From Streptomyces taklimakanensis (GTDB lineage: Bacteria; Actinomycetota; Actinomycetes; Streptomycetales; Streptomycetaceae), in assembly GCF_009709575.1 (NCBI RefSeq), contig NZ_WIXO01000001.1:1860001-1924000 (forward strand): a stretch of 64,000 nt of DNA. Reading direction: 5' to 3'. Position numbers and translations under genes: made by a program. Below, piece by piece: positions 8,511-16,330 of this stretch (its first letter is position 1; each line of letters opens with the position of its first letter). Below the pieces are notes generated by a model. That model was not told the DNA's origin, made no database searches, and saw only the letters and a list, made by a program, of their open reading frames with translations.

Positions 8511-8769
8511 CGCGACAAGGCGTACGACTCGAAGGGTGTGCGCGTGAGCTGCGACGCCGCTGCATCCAGGCGCTGATCTCCCGCAAGGACTCCCCGAACA
8601 CCAAGGGCCCAGGCAAGCTCCGCTAGCCGCCGAGCAGACCTTCGCCCTGCTCCACCGGTTCAAACGCCTCGCGGTCCGCTGGGAACAACGTATCGAACTC
8701 CACGATGCCTTCCTCTCGTTGACTTGCGGCCTCGTCCGCTCCACACGCCTCGAGAAGACCGGATCGTGA
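8511..8769 (+). pseudogene. IS5-family transposase C-terminal remnant
   Basis: Starting in one frame with DKAYDSKGVR, then after a frameshift RELRRRCIQALISRKDSPNT and KGPGKLR to a TAG, then AEQTFALLHRFKRLAVRWEQ, RIELHDAFLSLTCGL to a TGA. This is the end of an IS5-group DDE transposase, including the EQTFALLH region around the catalytic Glu, broken by a frameshift and a stop. The N-terminal two thirds are absent. The following stretch to 9054 shows no gene I recognise. Confidence 0.75.
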
Positions 8770-9054
8770 TCGCGTCACGAGCTCCAAGGAGAGCGGTTCC
8801 TGACGAACGATCTTCTCCGCGGACTGCCGCCCACGACCAGAGCGAGTCCCCCGAGTACGGGTCACACCAGCCCTTCGACCTGCGCCTTCAAGTTGGTGGA
8901 GGCTCACTGAACCGCACTGGTTCAAGAGCGGCTACAGCGTCGAGGTGACGGTACGGCCTGCGACGGTCCTCGTCCGGGATTCCGAGGACACGCAGCGGCG
9001 GCCGTTGTCCGTGCCCCTGCCGCCTGGTCGGCCCTCACCGCCCACGCGGCGGGC

Positions 9055-9495
9055 TCACGCCCCTGACCCCGTGAACGGTTGGTGGGGCAGGGCGTAGGTC
9101 TTGCGGGCGTGTTCGCTGAGGTCCTGGTAGAGGTCGCCGAGTGCCGCACGGTCCCCGGGATCCACCGCTTCGGGGTTGGCCAGCTGATGCACGACACCGT
9201 GTGCGAGCTTCAGCGGATCGACCTCGTCGGGATGACGGTCCTTGCACAGGATCATGACCCGTCGCCGGTCCACCGTTATCCAGCAGGTCTCGCTGCCCGC
9301 CTCCCGAACACGGTACTCCTCGTCGATCGACTCCCCCGGCGGCAGCAGCGGAACAGTCGGAGAACCCTCGACGGCGGTCCCGCAGACCTCCTGCGGGACC
9401 GGGTAGTCCTGAGACTCCGAGCAGGCTGTCACGGTGGCGAGCACCGATGCCGCGAGGAGACAGCCGGTGAGCCGGTGACGCGGTGGCCGACGCAT
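9055..9495 (-). CDS. Putative secreted lipoprotein
   Basis: A 146-residue protein with a lipoprotein signal: basic MRRPPRHR, hydrophobic GCLLAASVLATV and lipobox TAC at about residue 25, so it should be lipidated and face outward. The mature part has paired Cys (EVCGTAV and ETCWITV, then MILCKD), which may form disulfides. No enzyme motif is visible. The ATG at 9495 overlaps the TGA of the upstream 54-residue gene (TGATG), so the two are translationally coupled. It resembles small Streptomyces lipoproteins of unknown function. Confidence 0.75.
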   Translation of the reverse strand: MRRPPRHRLTGCLLAASVLATVTACSESQDYPVPQEVCGTAVEGSPTVPLLPPGESIDEEYRVREAGSETCWITVDRRRVMILCKDRHPDEVDPLKLAHGVVHQLANPEAVDPGDRAALGDLYQDLSEHARKTYALPHQPFTGSGA

Positions 9496-9659
9496 CACTG
9501 CTGCCCCGCCAAGCCCTTGGCGCGGTTGTTCCCGTCGTAAGCCGCGGCACTGATCTCATCCCGCACGCTGTAGTCCATCTTCGCCTCGGGGTGATCGGGA
9601 TTGGCGTCCATCCACAGGTACGCCAGCGCTCTGGGCTGCTTCTCGCGCACGTCGCGCAC
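9495..9659 (-). CDS. Short protein, possible C-terminal remnant of a larger gene
   Basis: A 54-residue frame starting GTG after AAGGAG, reading MRDVREKQPRALAYLWMDAN and ending AYDGNNRAKGLAGQQ. An in-frame TGA lies just upstream of the start, so it cannot extend as the sequence stands. The content looks like the end of a larger soluble protein that sits before lipoprotein genes in other streptomycetes, so this may be a truncated copy that still drives translation of the lipoprotein through the TGATG overlap. The resemblance is a recollection, not a search. Confidence 0.5.
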   Translation of the reverse strand: MRDVREKQPRALAYLWMDANPDHPEAKMDYSVRDEISAAAYDGNNRAKGLAGQQ

Positions 9660-10282
9660 CGCTCTCCTTCACCGTTCGGTCCACGGTCCGCTACCGGGTG
9701 CTTACGCTACTGCGGGACACGAGACCGGCTCCGACCGGGTGAAGAGGGCACCGAGACGAGCGACGCCGCGCCCTTCCCCGCCCCGGCGTGGGACGGACGG
9801 AGACCGAAAGTCGCCGGCCGCGCTGCTGCGGCTGACCGTCCTCGCGCCCTGAATCCGAGCGAAAGAGTTCCTCACGGAGCGTAATATCGTAAAGCGATCG
9901 CGTGACGGCACCGATCTCACCCTCCGCGCGGGGCGCCGCCGTTACAGCCGCATGAGCCGTGTCCGGGACCGGAAGCCGAGCCGCCATGTTGGCGAGAGGG
10001 GACGCGGCACAGGTGTCGACTGCCATGCAGCAGAGCGTGTACATCGGGGATGGCATGTTCGGTCTGGTCGACGAGGCGTACTGGCCGGATCGGACGTGTC
10101 TGTCACTGGATCCGCCCACGGCACGCCTTGTGGTGGATCAGAGGGACTCGGGCTCGGAAGAGGGGCCGCATCTACCGTGACCTGGCCGATGGCAGTTTCG
10201 GATCAGCTGGTGTGAAAGGCCCCGGAGGTCCCCCGGGAACAAACGGAAATCGAAGCTCAACCGATGACGCGCGAGGTGACCC
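9660..10282. other. Gene-poor stretch with an isolated short frame
   Basis: No convincing gene. From 10026 a plus-strand frame reads MQQSVYIGDGMFGLVDEAYW and ends after about 51 residues with a stop at 10178-10180. Its FGLVD segment recalls the start of the next gene (YRLFGLVDTAV), so it could be a broken copy of that family. Base composition is clearly lower in GC than the flanks, as in the rest of the 6-12 kb patch. Confidence 0.35.
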
Positions 10283-10789
10283 TTGAGTAGGCTGCTGGAC
10301 GTATTCGAAACCGTAGTCATCCCAAGTTACCGTCTGTTCGGGCTGGTTGATACGGCTGTCGATGCGTATGGACTGGATCCGGATGATGCACATTGGCTGC
10401 TCTCCGCCCCCGGTCTGGTTTACCTGCAGGTGCCATCCCAGGTCATTGAGGCGGTCGTCCGCTTGGAGAGCTGGTCCACCCTTCCTCCCGAAAAAGACGC
10501 TCGCTGGTTCGGTCGGGAAGAAGTGGAAGTGGAAATCCCTGGAGGAGACCTTGGGATTTACACCATTGACGGCGGGGTGCAAGAGATCCCTCTGATTATC
10601 CCCTCACCCGGCCTGTACAAGATGCGGTGGCAGTGGATGTTCAATGGCGAGAGGGGTCCTTTCATTTCGCCGATCGGAGGGGCGCGCACGTTGCAAGTCC
10701 CGCCAGGACAAGAAAAGGAATTGGCCGGCAAAGAGCAATACTGCCTCGTGCAGATCTGGCGCATAGCCGCCTGCACCAATTCCGGGTGA
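10283..10789 (+). CDS. Possible ComJ/Nin-like nuclease inhibitor (immunity-type protein)
   Basis: A 168-residue protein from a TTG start behind GAGGTGACCC. GC is markedly lower than in neighbouring genes (below 60 % by eye), suggesting transfer. It reads as a beta-rich domain: YRLFGLVDTAVDAYGLDPDD, GLVYLQVPSQVIEAVVRLES, EEVEVEIPGGDLGIYTIDGG and IPSPGLYKMRWQWMF. Strand order and the final pattern of hydrophobic residues then G-x-Y-x-x-x-W resemble Bacillus ComJ (Nin), the inhibitor of the DNA-entry nuclease NucA. The gene converges on a NucA/NucB-domain gene 66 bp away, mirroring the nucA-nin pairing. Function is inferred; an unrelated small protein remains possible. Confidence 0.5.
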   Translation: MSRLLDVFETVVIPSYRLFGLVDTAVDAYGLDPDDAHWLLSAPGLVYLQVPSQVIEAVVRLESWSTLPPEKDARWFGREEVEVEIPGGDLGIYTIDGGVQEIPLIIPSPGLYKMRWQWMFNGERGPFISPIGGARTLQVPPGQEKELAGKEQYCLVQIWRIAACTNSG

Positions 10790-10855
10790 AAGGACCGCGG
10801 GGCCGGCATGATGAGCCAACCCCGCAGCTTGACCACTTCCGAAAATCCGTCCCGG

Positions 10856-11899
10856 TCAGTCGCCGATGACGATCACGAAGGGGTCGTGGTTCAGGATCCG
10901 GTCGTTGTCGTACCAGCTGTCGAGGCGGCGCCCAGCTTCTCGGTTTTCAACCCAGTCGATGTAGCGAACGGAGAATCCATTCGCGTACTGGTCCCCTTCG
11001 TGGGTCGCGCGCGCCGCACCCTCATAGGTAGAGGCCATGGGGAACTCGTCGCAGTCGAGTTTCTCATCCGGTCCGGGCTTGCCCGGCATGGCAGGACTGC
11101 CGCAGGCGGAATCTTTAGCCCTGCTGTTGGCGTTGTAGCGGCTCAACTCGTCCGCTCCGGCCGATTTTGCGAGGCGGTGCATCGGGTTCAAGGAATTCCC
11201 ACCGGACAGGTTCTTGTCGCTCTTCGTCGGGTAGGTGCTGCCCGGGTCTTCGAGAGCGTCGCCGATGTGGTCCGCGACCGCGGCCACCCCGAGGTACGGC
11301 TCCACGGGAGCAGAGGGATCGCTCGTGTCGCTGCGGTCGTAGCGCAGGGCGGGTGTGGCGTCGGGAAAAACCGACCCCAGCTGAGCGCGCTTGTTGTAGG
11401 CGGCGCTGTCGAAGCGGACCTCCCCCTGCTCGCCCTCGGCCGGTATGACCTGGGAATAGCCGGGGATCGTGAACTCGAGGACCGGCGTGAACAGGCCCGT
11501 GGCGATCTGGTCACCATTGGCGACATCGGGCAGCTTCGGCGCCAGCGACCACAGGTCGAACTTCGTGTCGCCGTCGTACTTCCACTGGTTGGGCGAGTCA
11601 CTGCGGCCCGTCCGGATTCCGGGCCGGCGGGCGTCCTCTTCCGTGGGGTTGCCGGGAACTCCGGTGTTCCATTCCCCCTCGCACTCCGGTCTCGCTTCCA
11701 GCTTGGCGCCGGCTTTGTTGAAGTCCCCCTCGGAGACGAAAACCAGCAGGCCGCACTCGTCGACACGGCCCGGCCTTGTCGCGGGAGGCCCGGGGTCGGG
11801 GCCGGGTCGCCTGTCGGTACGTTCCGTACGGGCCGGGGAAGCCGAAGGTTCCGCGCGGGTCACGATCGGCCTACTGGCCTCGCCCCCACCGTGCCGCAT
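10856..11899 (-). CDS. NucA/NucB deoxyribonuclease-domain protein, probably N-terminally truncated
   Basis: The C-terminal 100 residues carry the NucA/NucB nuclease signature: CDEFPMASTYEGAARATHEG with the catalytic D-E segment, then YANGFSVRYIDWVENRE and ILNHDPFVIVIGD at the end. The upstream part (FTPVLEFTIPGYSQVIP, VRFDSAAYNKRAQLGSVFPD, LRYDRSDTSDPSAPVEPYLG) matches the linker region of large secreted Streptomyces proteins with this domain. From the ATG at 11899 it would be 347 residues, but the first 40 are Arg/Pro-rich without a signal peptide or ribosome site, so the 5' part looks lost. It faces the ComJ-like gene tail to tail. It may be a pseudogene or a relict toxin-type nuclease module. 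Confidence 0.6.
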   Translation of the reverse strand: MRHGGGEASRPIVTRAEPSASPARTERTDRRPGPDPGPPATRPGRVDECGLLVFVSEGDFNKAGAKLEARPECEGEWNTGVPGNPTEEDARRPGIRTGRSDSPNQWKYDGDTKFDLWSLAPKLPDVANGDQIATGLFTPVLEFTIPGYSQVIPAEGEQGEVRFDSAAYNKRAQLGSVFPDATPALRYDRSDTSDPSAPVEPYLGVAAVADHIGDALEDPGSTYPTKSDKNLSGGNSLNPMHRLAKSAGADELSRYNANSRAKDSACGSPAMPGKPGPDEKLDCDEFPMASTYEGAARATHEGDQYANGFSVRYIDWVENREAGRRLDSWYDNDRILNHDPFVIVIGD

Positions 11900-11962
11900 G
11901 CTGTGAGATGAAACGGAGCACCCGTACGACACGACCGCGACCGACGACGGCGAAGGGCAGAC

Positions 11963-13672
11963 GTGGCACGATCCCAGGAGATGCGCAGAATCGCACAGAC
12001 GGTCGCCGGAGGGGCGAATCCTCGGGCCATGGCCGAGGAGGAGTTGCGCCGGCGCGTCGGGAGGGGCCCGGAACCCCCCGGCGAGGGCGGGGGCGGCGGG
12101 GACGACACCTCCCGGCAGGGCGCCCCTTCCCAACAGGACGGCATGGACCCCGCCGACTTCCCCGCGGCACGGGAGCAGGGCGGCTCCATCGCCACCGTCA
12201 TGACGCAGCGGGCCGTTCCGCTGGTGGAGGCCGGGGAGGCGCTCAACCGCAGCGAGCAGCGGCGCGAGGGCGGCGAGTCGGTGCACGTCATCTGCCCGAT
12301 GGTGCTCCCGCGCGGGCGCTCCCTGCTGAGCATGCTCCCGGTGCTCACGCTGCTCGTGGTGGGCGTGGTGGGCTCCTCGGTGGTGTCCGCCATCGGCGGC
12401 GGCGCGCTGACCAACCCCTTCTTCGGCCTCCACTACTGGGTGCTGGCGGTGCTGGCCGTGGCCTTCGTCTGGTGGCGGCAGGGCATGGTGATGGTGCCGG
12501 ACGGCTGCCAGGCGTTGATCACCCGCTTCGGGAAGCTGGAGCAGGTGGTCGGCCCCGGTCGGGTGATCCTGCTGAACCCGTGGAAGCGGGTGTCGTACAT
12601 CCTCAACACCACCCGCGAGTACCCGTTCAACGCGCCGGTGCGCGAGGCCCCCACCCGCAGCGGGGTGAAGGCCTCGATCGACCTGTTCATCCAGTTCCGG
12701 ATCAACGACCCGGTGGAGTTCGTCTACACCCTCGGCGCGGTCCGCGGCTTCGAGGAGAAGCTGAGCAACGCGGTCAGCGAGACCATCCGCAGCCTGATCT
12801 ACGAGCAGGAGGCCGCCGGCATCTACGACATGGTCGGCGAGGACACCGGCCGGCTCCTGGAACAGCTCAACCAGCAGTTCCAGCCGGCGGTGGAGCTGAC
12901 CAACGCCAACATCACGCACGCCGAGCCCGCCGACCGCAACTACCGCATGGACCTGGCCGCCCCGGAGATGGTGCGGGTCGCCAAGGAGGCCTACACCCAC
13001 GAGTACGCGCTCCAGCTCCGTAAGGAGCAGGACGAGGGCGACCTCACCAAGGAGCTGGCCACCCTCCAGGAGACGTTCTCCGCGATCCAGGCGGAGATCG
13101 CCCAGTACCAGGCCCAGATGGACACCGCCGTCGAGCGGGAGACCAACCGGGCCCAGGCGCTGGCCCGGCAGCGCTACGTGCAGGCCGAGTCGGAGGCGAA
13201 GGCCAACGCCGCGCTGCTGGAGGCACAGGCCCTGGACATCCGCGCGGTGACCGCCGCCGAGGCCCCGGAGATCCTGGAGTACCGCTACCGGCAGCAGATG
13301 CTCGACACCCTGGAGCAGGTGGCGGACCACCTGCCGCAGCTGGTGCGGGTCGGCGGCGCGGAGGAGTCCGACGGCACGGCCGGGGTCGACTTCCTCCGGC
13401 TGGCCCGGGAGATGATCGGCGAGCACGGCGCGGAGCTGTTCACGGAGGCCGACATGGCCGCCGTCCGCGCCCGGCTGCAGGCGGTCTCCGACCGCATCGA
13501 CCAGCGCCAGGAGGAGATCCGCGCCCTGCTGGAGGAGGACCGGCCGACCGTGCCGGCCGGGAACACCGCGGGTTCCGGAAGCGTGGCGGCCGCGGAGCCC
13601 GGAGCACCCGACGACACCGGAACACCCGGAGCGCCCGGAGCGCCCGACGACACCGAGGAGGCCGCGCAGTGA
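11963..13672 (+). CDS. SPFH/band 7 membrane protein 1
   Basis: 569 residues from a GTG start. The first 105 are polar and Gly/Glu-rich. Two membrane segments follow (about 113-137 and 149-170), then a band 7 domain (GMVMVPDGCQALITRFGKLE to about residue 330) and a long coiled coil rich in Gln/Glu/Ala (about 345-440). The tail is Gly/Ala/Pro-Asp repeats (GAPDDTGTPGAPGAPDDT). SPFH proteins oligomerise at the membrane and organise microdomains or proteolysis. The gene overlaps the next SPFH gene by 4 bp (GTGA), so the products are probably made in fixed ratio and may hetero-oligomerise, like HflK-HflC. No protease gene is adjacent. Confidence 0.85.
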   Translation: MARSQEMRRIAQTVAGGANPRAMAEEELRRRVGRGPEPPGEGGGGGDDTSRQGAPSQQDGMDPADFPAAREQGGSIATVMTQRAVPLVEAGEALNRSEQRREGGESVHVICPMVLPRGRSLLSMLPVLTLLVVGVVGSSVVSAIGGGALTNPFFGLHYWVLAVLAVAFVWWRQGMVMVPDGCQALITRFGKLEQVVGPGRVILLNPWKRVSYILNTTREYPFNAPVREAPTRSGVKASIDLFIQFRINDPVEFVYTLGAVRGFEEKLSNAVSETIRSLIYEQEAAGIYDMVGEDTGRLLEQLNQQFQPAVELTNANITHAEPADRNYRMDLAAPEMVRVAKEAYTHEYALQLRKEQDEGDLTKELATLQETFSAIQAEIAQYQAQMDTAVERETNRAQALARQRYVQAESEAKANAALLEAQALDIRAVTAAEAPEILEYRYRQQMLDTLEQVADHLPQLVRVGGAEESDGTAGVDFLRLAREMIGEHGAELFTEADMAAVRARLQAVSDRIDQRQEEIRALLEEDRPTVPAGNTAGSGSVAAAEPGAPDDTGTPGAPGAPDDTEEAAQ

Positions 13673-14985
13673 GCGCCGTGTCCACCGCACGCAGGTCGGT
13701 CATCTCCGAGGCGGTGGCCCCCTGGAACGAGATCGCCCAACTGCTGCGCGGCGGCGAGGCGGGGACCCTGGTCCCGGTCATCATCCCCCGCCACCGCCGC
13801 CGGCTGTGGTGGCTGCTGCCGCTGTGGCTGGGGGCGTTCGCGCTGCTGACCGGCGTCCTGCTGAGCGCGGGCGACTCCGACGGGCCGGCCGGCGCCGCCC
13901 GTGGCTCCCTGGCCGCGCTCTCCTACGTCCTGGGCGTCCTCGCCCTGCTGGTCGGGGCGCTGTGGTGGTGGCGCTCCTCGATCGTGGAGATCGAGCAGGG
14001 CACCAACGGGGTCCTGACCCGCTACGGCGCGGTCACCCGCACCCTGGACCCCGGCCGCCACTACCTGTGGCACCCGTGGTCGCGGGTGGAGTTCGTCGTG
14101 GACACCGCCACCGAGATCCCCTACTCGGCCCCGGTGATGGCCTGCCCCACCCAGGAGAACGTGCCGCTGCGGTCGATCGAGTTCTTCCTGAAGTTCCGCA
14201 TCACCGACGCGGTGCTGTTCGTGCGGACCATCGGCGCGGGCAACTTCGACCTGGTGCTCTCCAGCGCGGTGCAGGACGCCATCCGGCAGCGGGCGCGCAA
14301 GATGCGGACCGAACGGGCCTACGACCTGCGAGGCTCGGACGTGGCCGACATGCAGGAGCTGCTCAACCGCCAGCTGTCCCGCTACGGGGTGCGCATCACC
14401 GGCTGCAACATCCCGGACGTGCAGCTCCCGGCCCAGTACCAGCAGCACCTGGCCACCCGGGAGCGGGTCGCCAAGGAGCGCGCCGCGTACGACCAGGAGT
14501 GGGGCCTGACCCGCAAGCGCCGCATCGACAGCCTCCAGATGGACATCGAGCGGGCGAAGAAGGTGCGCGACGCGCGCATCGTCGAGGTGAAGGCCGCCCT
14601 GAACAGGGCGCGTGAGGAGGTGGCCCAGCTCCTGGAGGAGCAGGAGACCAACGCGCAGCGGGTGCGGTTCGAGATCGAGACCCGCGGGCGCAGCGGTCTG
14701 ATCGCCGCCGAGAACGAGGCCCGCGCCCAGCGCCGGCTGGCCCAGGCGTACCGCGACAACCGGGCGGTCCTCCAGTACGAACTCGCCCGCCGTCGCCTGG
14801 AGGTCGGCGCGACCCTGGCCGGCAGCGCGCCCCGGCCGGTCGTGGTGCGCACCGACGGCGCCGGGGGCGGCGACACCTCGGCGCTGTCCACGCTCCTGAC
14901 GGCCCAGCTGCTGCCGCGCCTCACCGCTCTCCCGCCCGTGGACCCGGCACCGCGGTCCGCCGACGCGGCGGACGGCGAGCGCTGA
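13669..14985 (+). CDS. SPFH/band 7 membrane protein 2
   Basis: 438 residues. Two membrane segments (about 45-66 and 80-103) precede a band 7 domain beginning SIVEIEQGTNGVLTRYGAVT, with ACPTQENVPLRSIEFFLKFR corresponding to the same strand region as in the upstream protein. A charged helix follows (about 260-370, RKRRIDSLQMDIERAKKVRD). The tail is short and Pro/Ala-rich. Its start overlaps the preceding stop (GTGA), implying translational coupling and a hetero-oligomeric SPFH pair. Role unknown; membrane scaffolding is the family expectation. Confidence 0.85.
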   Translation: MSAVSTARRSVISEAVAPWNEIAQLLRGGEAGTLVPVIIPRHRRRLWWLLPLWLGAFALLTGVLLSAGDSDGPAGAARGSLAALSYVLGVLALLVGALWWWRSSIVEIEQGTNGVLTRYGAVTRTLDPGRHYLWHPWSRVEFVVDTATEIPYSAPVMACPTQENVPLRSIEFFLKFRITDAVLFVRTIGAGNFDLVLSSAVQDAIRQRARKMRTERAYDLRGSDVADMQELLNRQLSRYGVRITGCNIPDVQLPAQYQQHLATRERVAKERAAYDQEWGLTRKRRIDSLQMDIERAKKVRDARIVEVKAALNRAREEVAQLLEEQETNAQRVRFEIETRGRSGLIAAENEARAQRRLAQAYRDNRAVLQYELARRRLEVGATLAGSAPRPVVVRTDGAGGGDTSALSTLLTAQLLPRLTALPPVDPAPRSADAADGER

Positions 14986-14991
14986 GCCCCG

Positions 14992-15026
14992 CCCGTCCGC
15001 CCGGTTCCCCCGACCGGGTGGACGGG
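14992..15026. terminator. Terminator after the SPFH pair
   Basis: A 14-bp stem (14992-15005 with 15013-15026, one G-T pair) with a 7-nt loop lies 7 bases after the stop. The gene to the right converges from 15101, so it may work in both directions. Confidence 0.8.
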
Positions 15027-15100
15027 CGTCCTCCCGGGCCGCGGGAGGCCCTCGCCCCCGCGGCGGGCGGCGCCGGCGGCGGTCCCGGCCTCCGCCGGGG

Positions 15101-16330
15101 TCACATGAAGTTGCGGGTGTGGAGGGCGGAGAGCTCGGCGGCCTCGTCGGCGGGGAAGCCGAGGTGGACCAGGCGGCGCTGCCGCCCCTCGTCCATCTCG
15201 GCCTGGAGTCCCATGACCGCGTCGTGGCCGCGGGCGATCGCCTCCGGCGTCCACTCGCCGGCGGCCAGGACGACGAGGGAGTCGAAGACGTCCTGGTTGA
15301 GGCCGGCGGTGTCGGTGAGGGCGTCGTGGCGGCGCTCGACGGCGGCGCGGAGCCTGCCGCGCAGGGCGGGGTCGACCGTGCCCCGGTGGTGGAGGTGGGC
15401 CACTCCGAAGGCGACGTGCCGGGCCTCGTCCCGACGGGCCAGGGCGGTGATCCGGCGGGTGACCGGGTCCGGGGCGTGGCGCTCCAGGAAGGCCAGCAGG
15501 CTCAGGAAGCTGCCCTCGCCCAGCACGGAGAGGAGGAAGGAGGCCAGGGAGAAGTCCGGTTCGGTCAGCAGGGTGTTCAGCGACTCCCGCCCCCCGGCCG
15601 ACGAGGTGCCCATCTCGCCGCCCCGCAGCAGGGCGCGGCGGGTGAAGACCTCCATGTGCCGGGCCTCGTCGGCGGCCTGGACGGCCAGCAGTTGGAGGAC
15701 CTCCCGGAAGTGCGGATGGATGCGGGCCAGCAGCCGGGCGGGGACGACGAGGGCGGCCTGCTCGTTCTCCACCAGGTACGTCATCACCTGGACGACGGCC
15801 CGCTCCACCTCGTCGGGGAGGCCGAAGGGAGCGTCCCAGTCGACCGCCCGGCCCGGGTCCCACTGCTCGGCCGCCGCGCGGGCGTAGAGGTGGGGCGCCA
15901 CGTCCGCCCAGACGTGGTCGCGGTCGATCAGGTCGAAGGGACCGGCCGGTCCGCCGCCCTCGACCAGGGCGCCGCGCGCCGCCAGGCCCCAGGCCGGCGA
16001 GGGGCGCGCGGCGAGGCCGCCCGAGCCGGGGCCGCCGGCCCGTTCGGCGCCCGCCCAGCGGTCGAGGTCACCGCGGCCGCGTTCCACCCGGGCGCGGACT
16101 CCGTCGGCCCGGTGCTCGTCGGGTTCCGGGGCGCGCATCCGGTGGCCCTGTGCGCGGCACCAGGCGCGGAGGTGGACCGGCAGCGCGGGGTCGTCCCCGG
16201 CCACCGCCAGCTCCTCGCCGGGACGCAGGTCGCGCAGCGCGCGCCGGAGCAGGAGGTGGGCGCCCCGCTCGAAGCCGAGGGCGCCCAGGCGGAGCACCGG
16301 GGGCGTGGGCCCGGTGTCGGACGCGGTCAC
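15101..16330 (-). CDS. TusA-like / ferritin-like diiron fusion protein
   Basis: 409 residues, GTG start overlapping the upstream stop (GTGA). Residues about 8-60 (VLRLGALGFERGAHLLLRRA, then LRPGEELAVAGDDPALPVHL and WCRAQGH) look like a TusA/SirA sulfur-carrier fold. The usual catalytic Cys-Pro is not at the strand end; only the later WCRAQGH Cys is seen. Residues about 175-400 are a four-helix ferritin-like domain with a diiron set: E in ENEQAAL (about 188), ADEARH (about 221), E in LGEGSF (about 270) and RDEARH (about 300). Together these suggest an oxygen-using enzyme or peroxidase. It is the last gene of an operon with an acyl-CoA dehydrogenase and a PhnD-like protein. Function unknown. 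Confidence 0.75.
   Translation of the reverse strand: MTASDTGPTPPVLRLGALGFERGAHLLLRRALRDLRPGEELAVAGDDPALPVHLRAWCRAQGHRMRAPEPDEHRADGVRARVERGRGDLDRWAGAERAGGPGSGGLAARPSPAWGLAARGALVEGGGPAGPFDLIDRDHVWADVAPHLYARAAAEQWDPGRAVDWDAPFGLPDEVERAVVQVMTYLVENEQAALVVPARLLARIHPHFREVLQLLAVQAADEARHMEVFTRRALLRGGEMGTSSAGGRESLNTLLTEPDFSLASFLLSVLGEGSFLSLLAFLERHAPDPVTRRITALARRDEARHVAFGVAHLHHRGTVDPALRGRLRAAVERRHDALTDTAGLNQDVFDSLVVLAAGEWTPEAIARGHDAVMGLQAEMDEGRQRRLVHLGFPADEAAELSALHTRNFM

Noticed and set aside
11900..13690. Upstream extension of the NucA/NucB frame through the SPFH gene
   Set aside because: The open frame continues only because it is antisense to the SPFH gene; the sequence there is low-complexity and unlike nuclease proteins.
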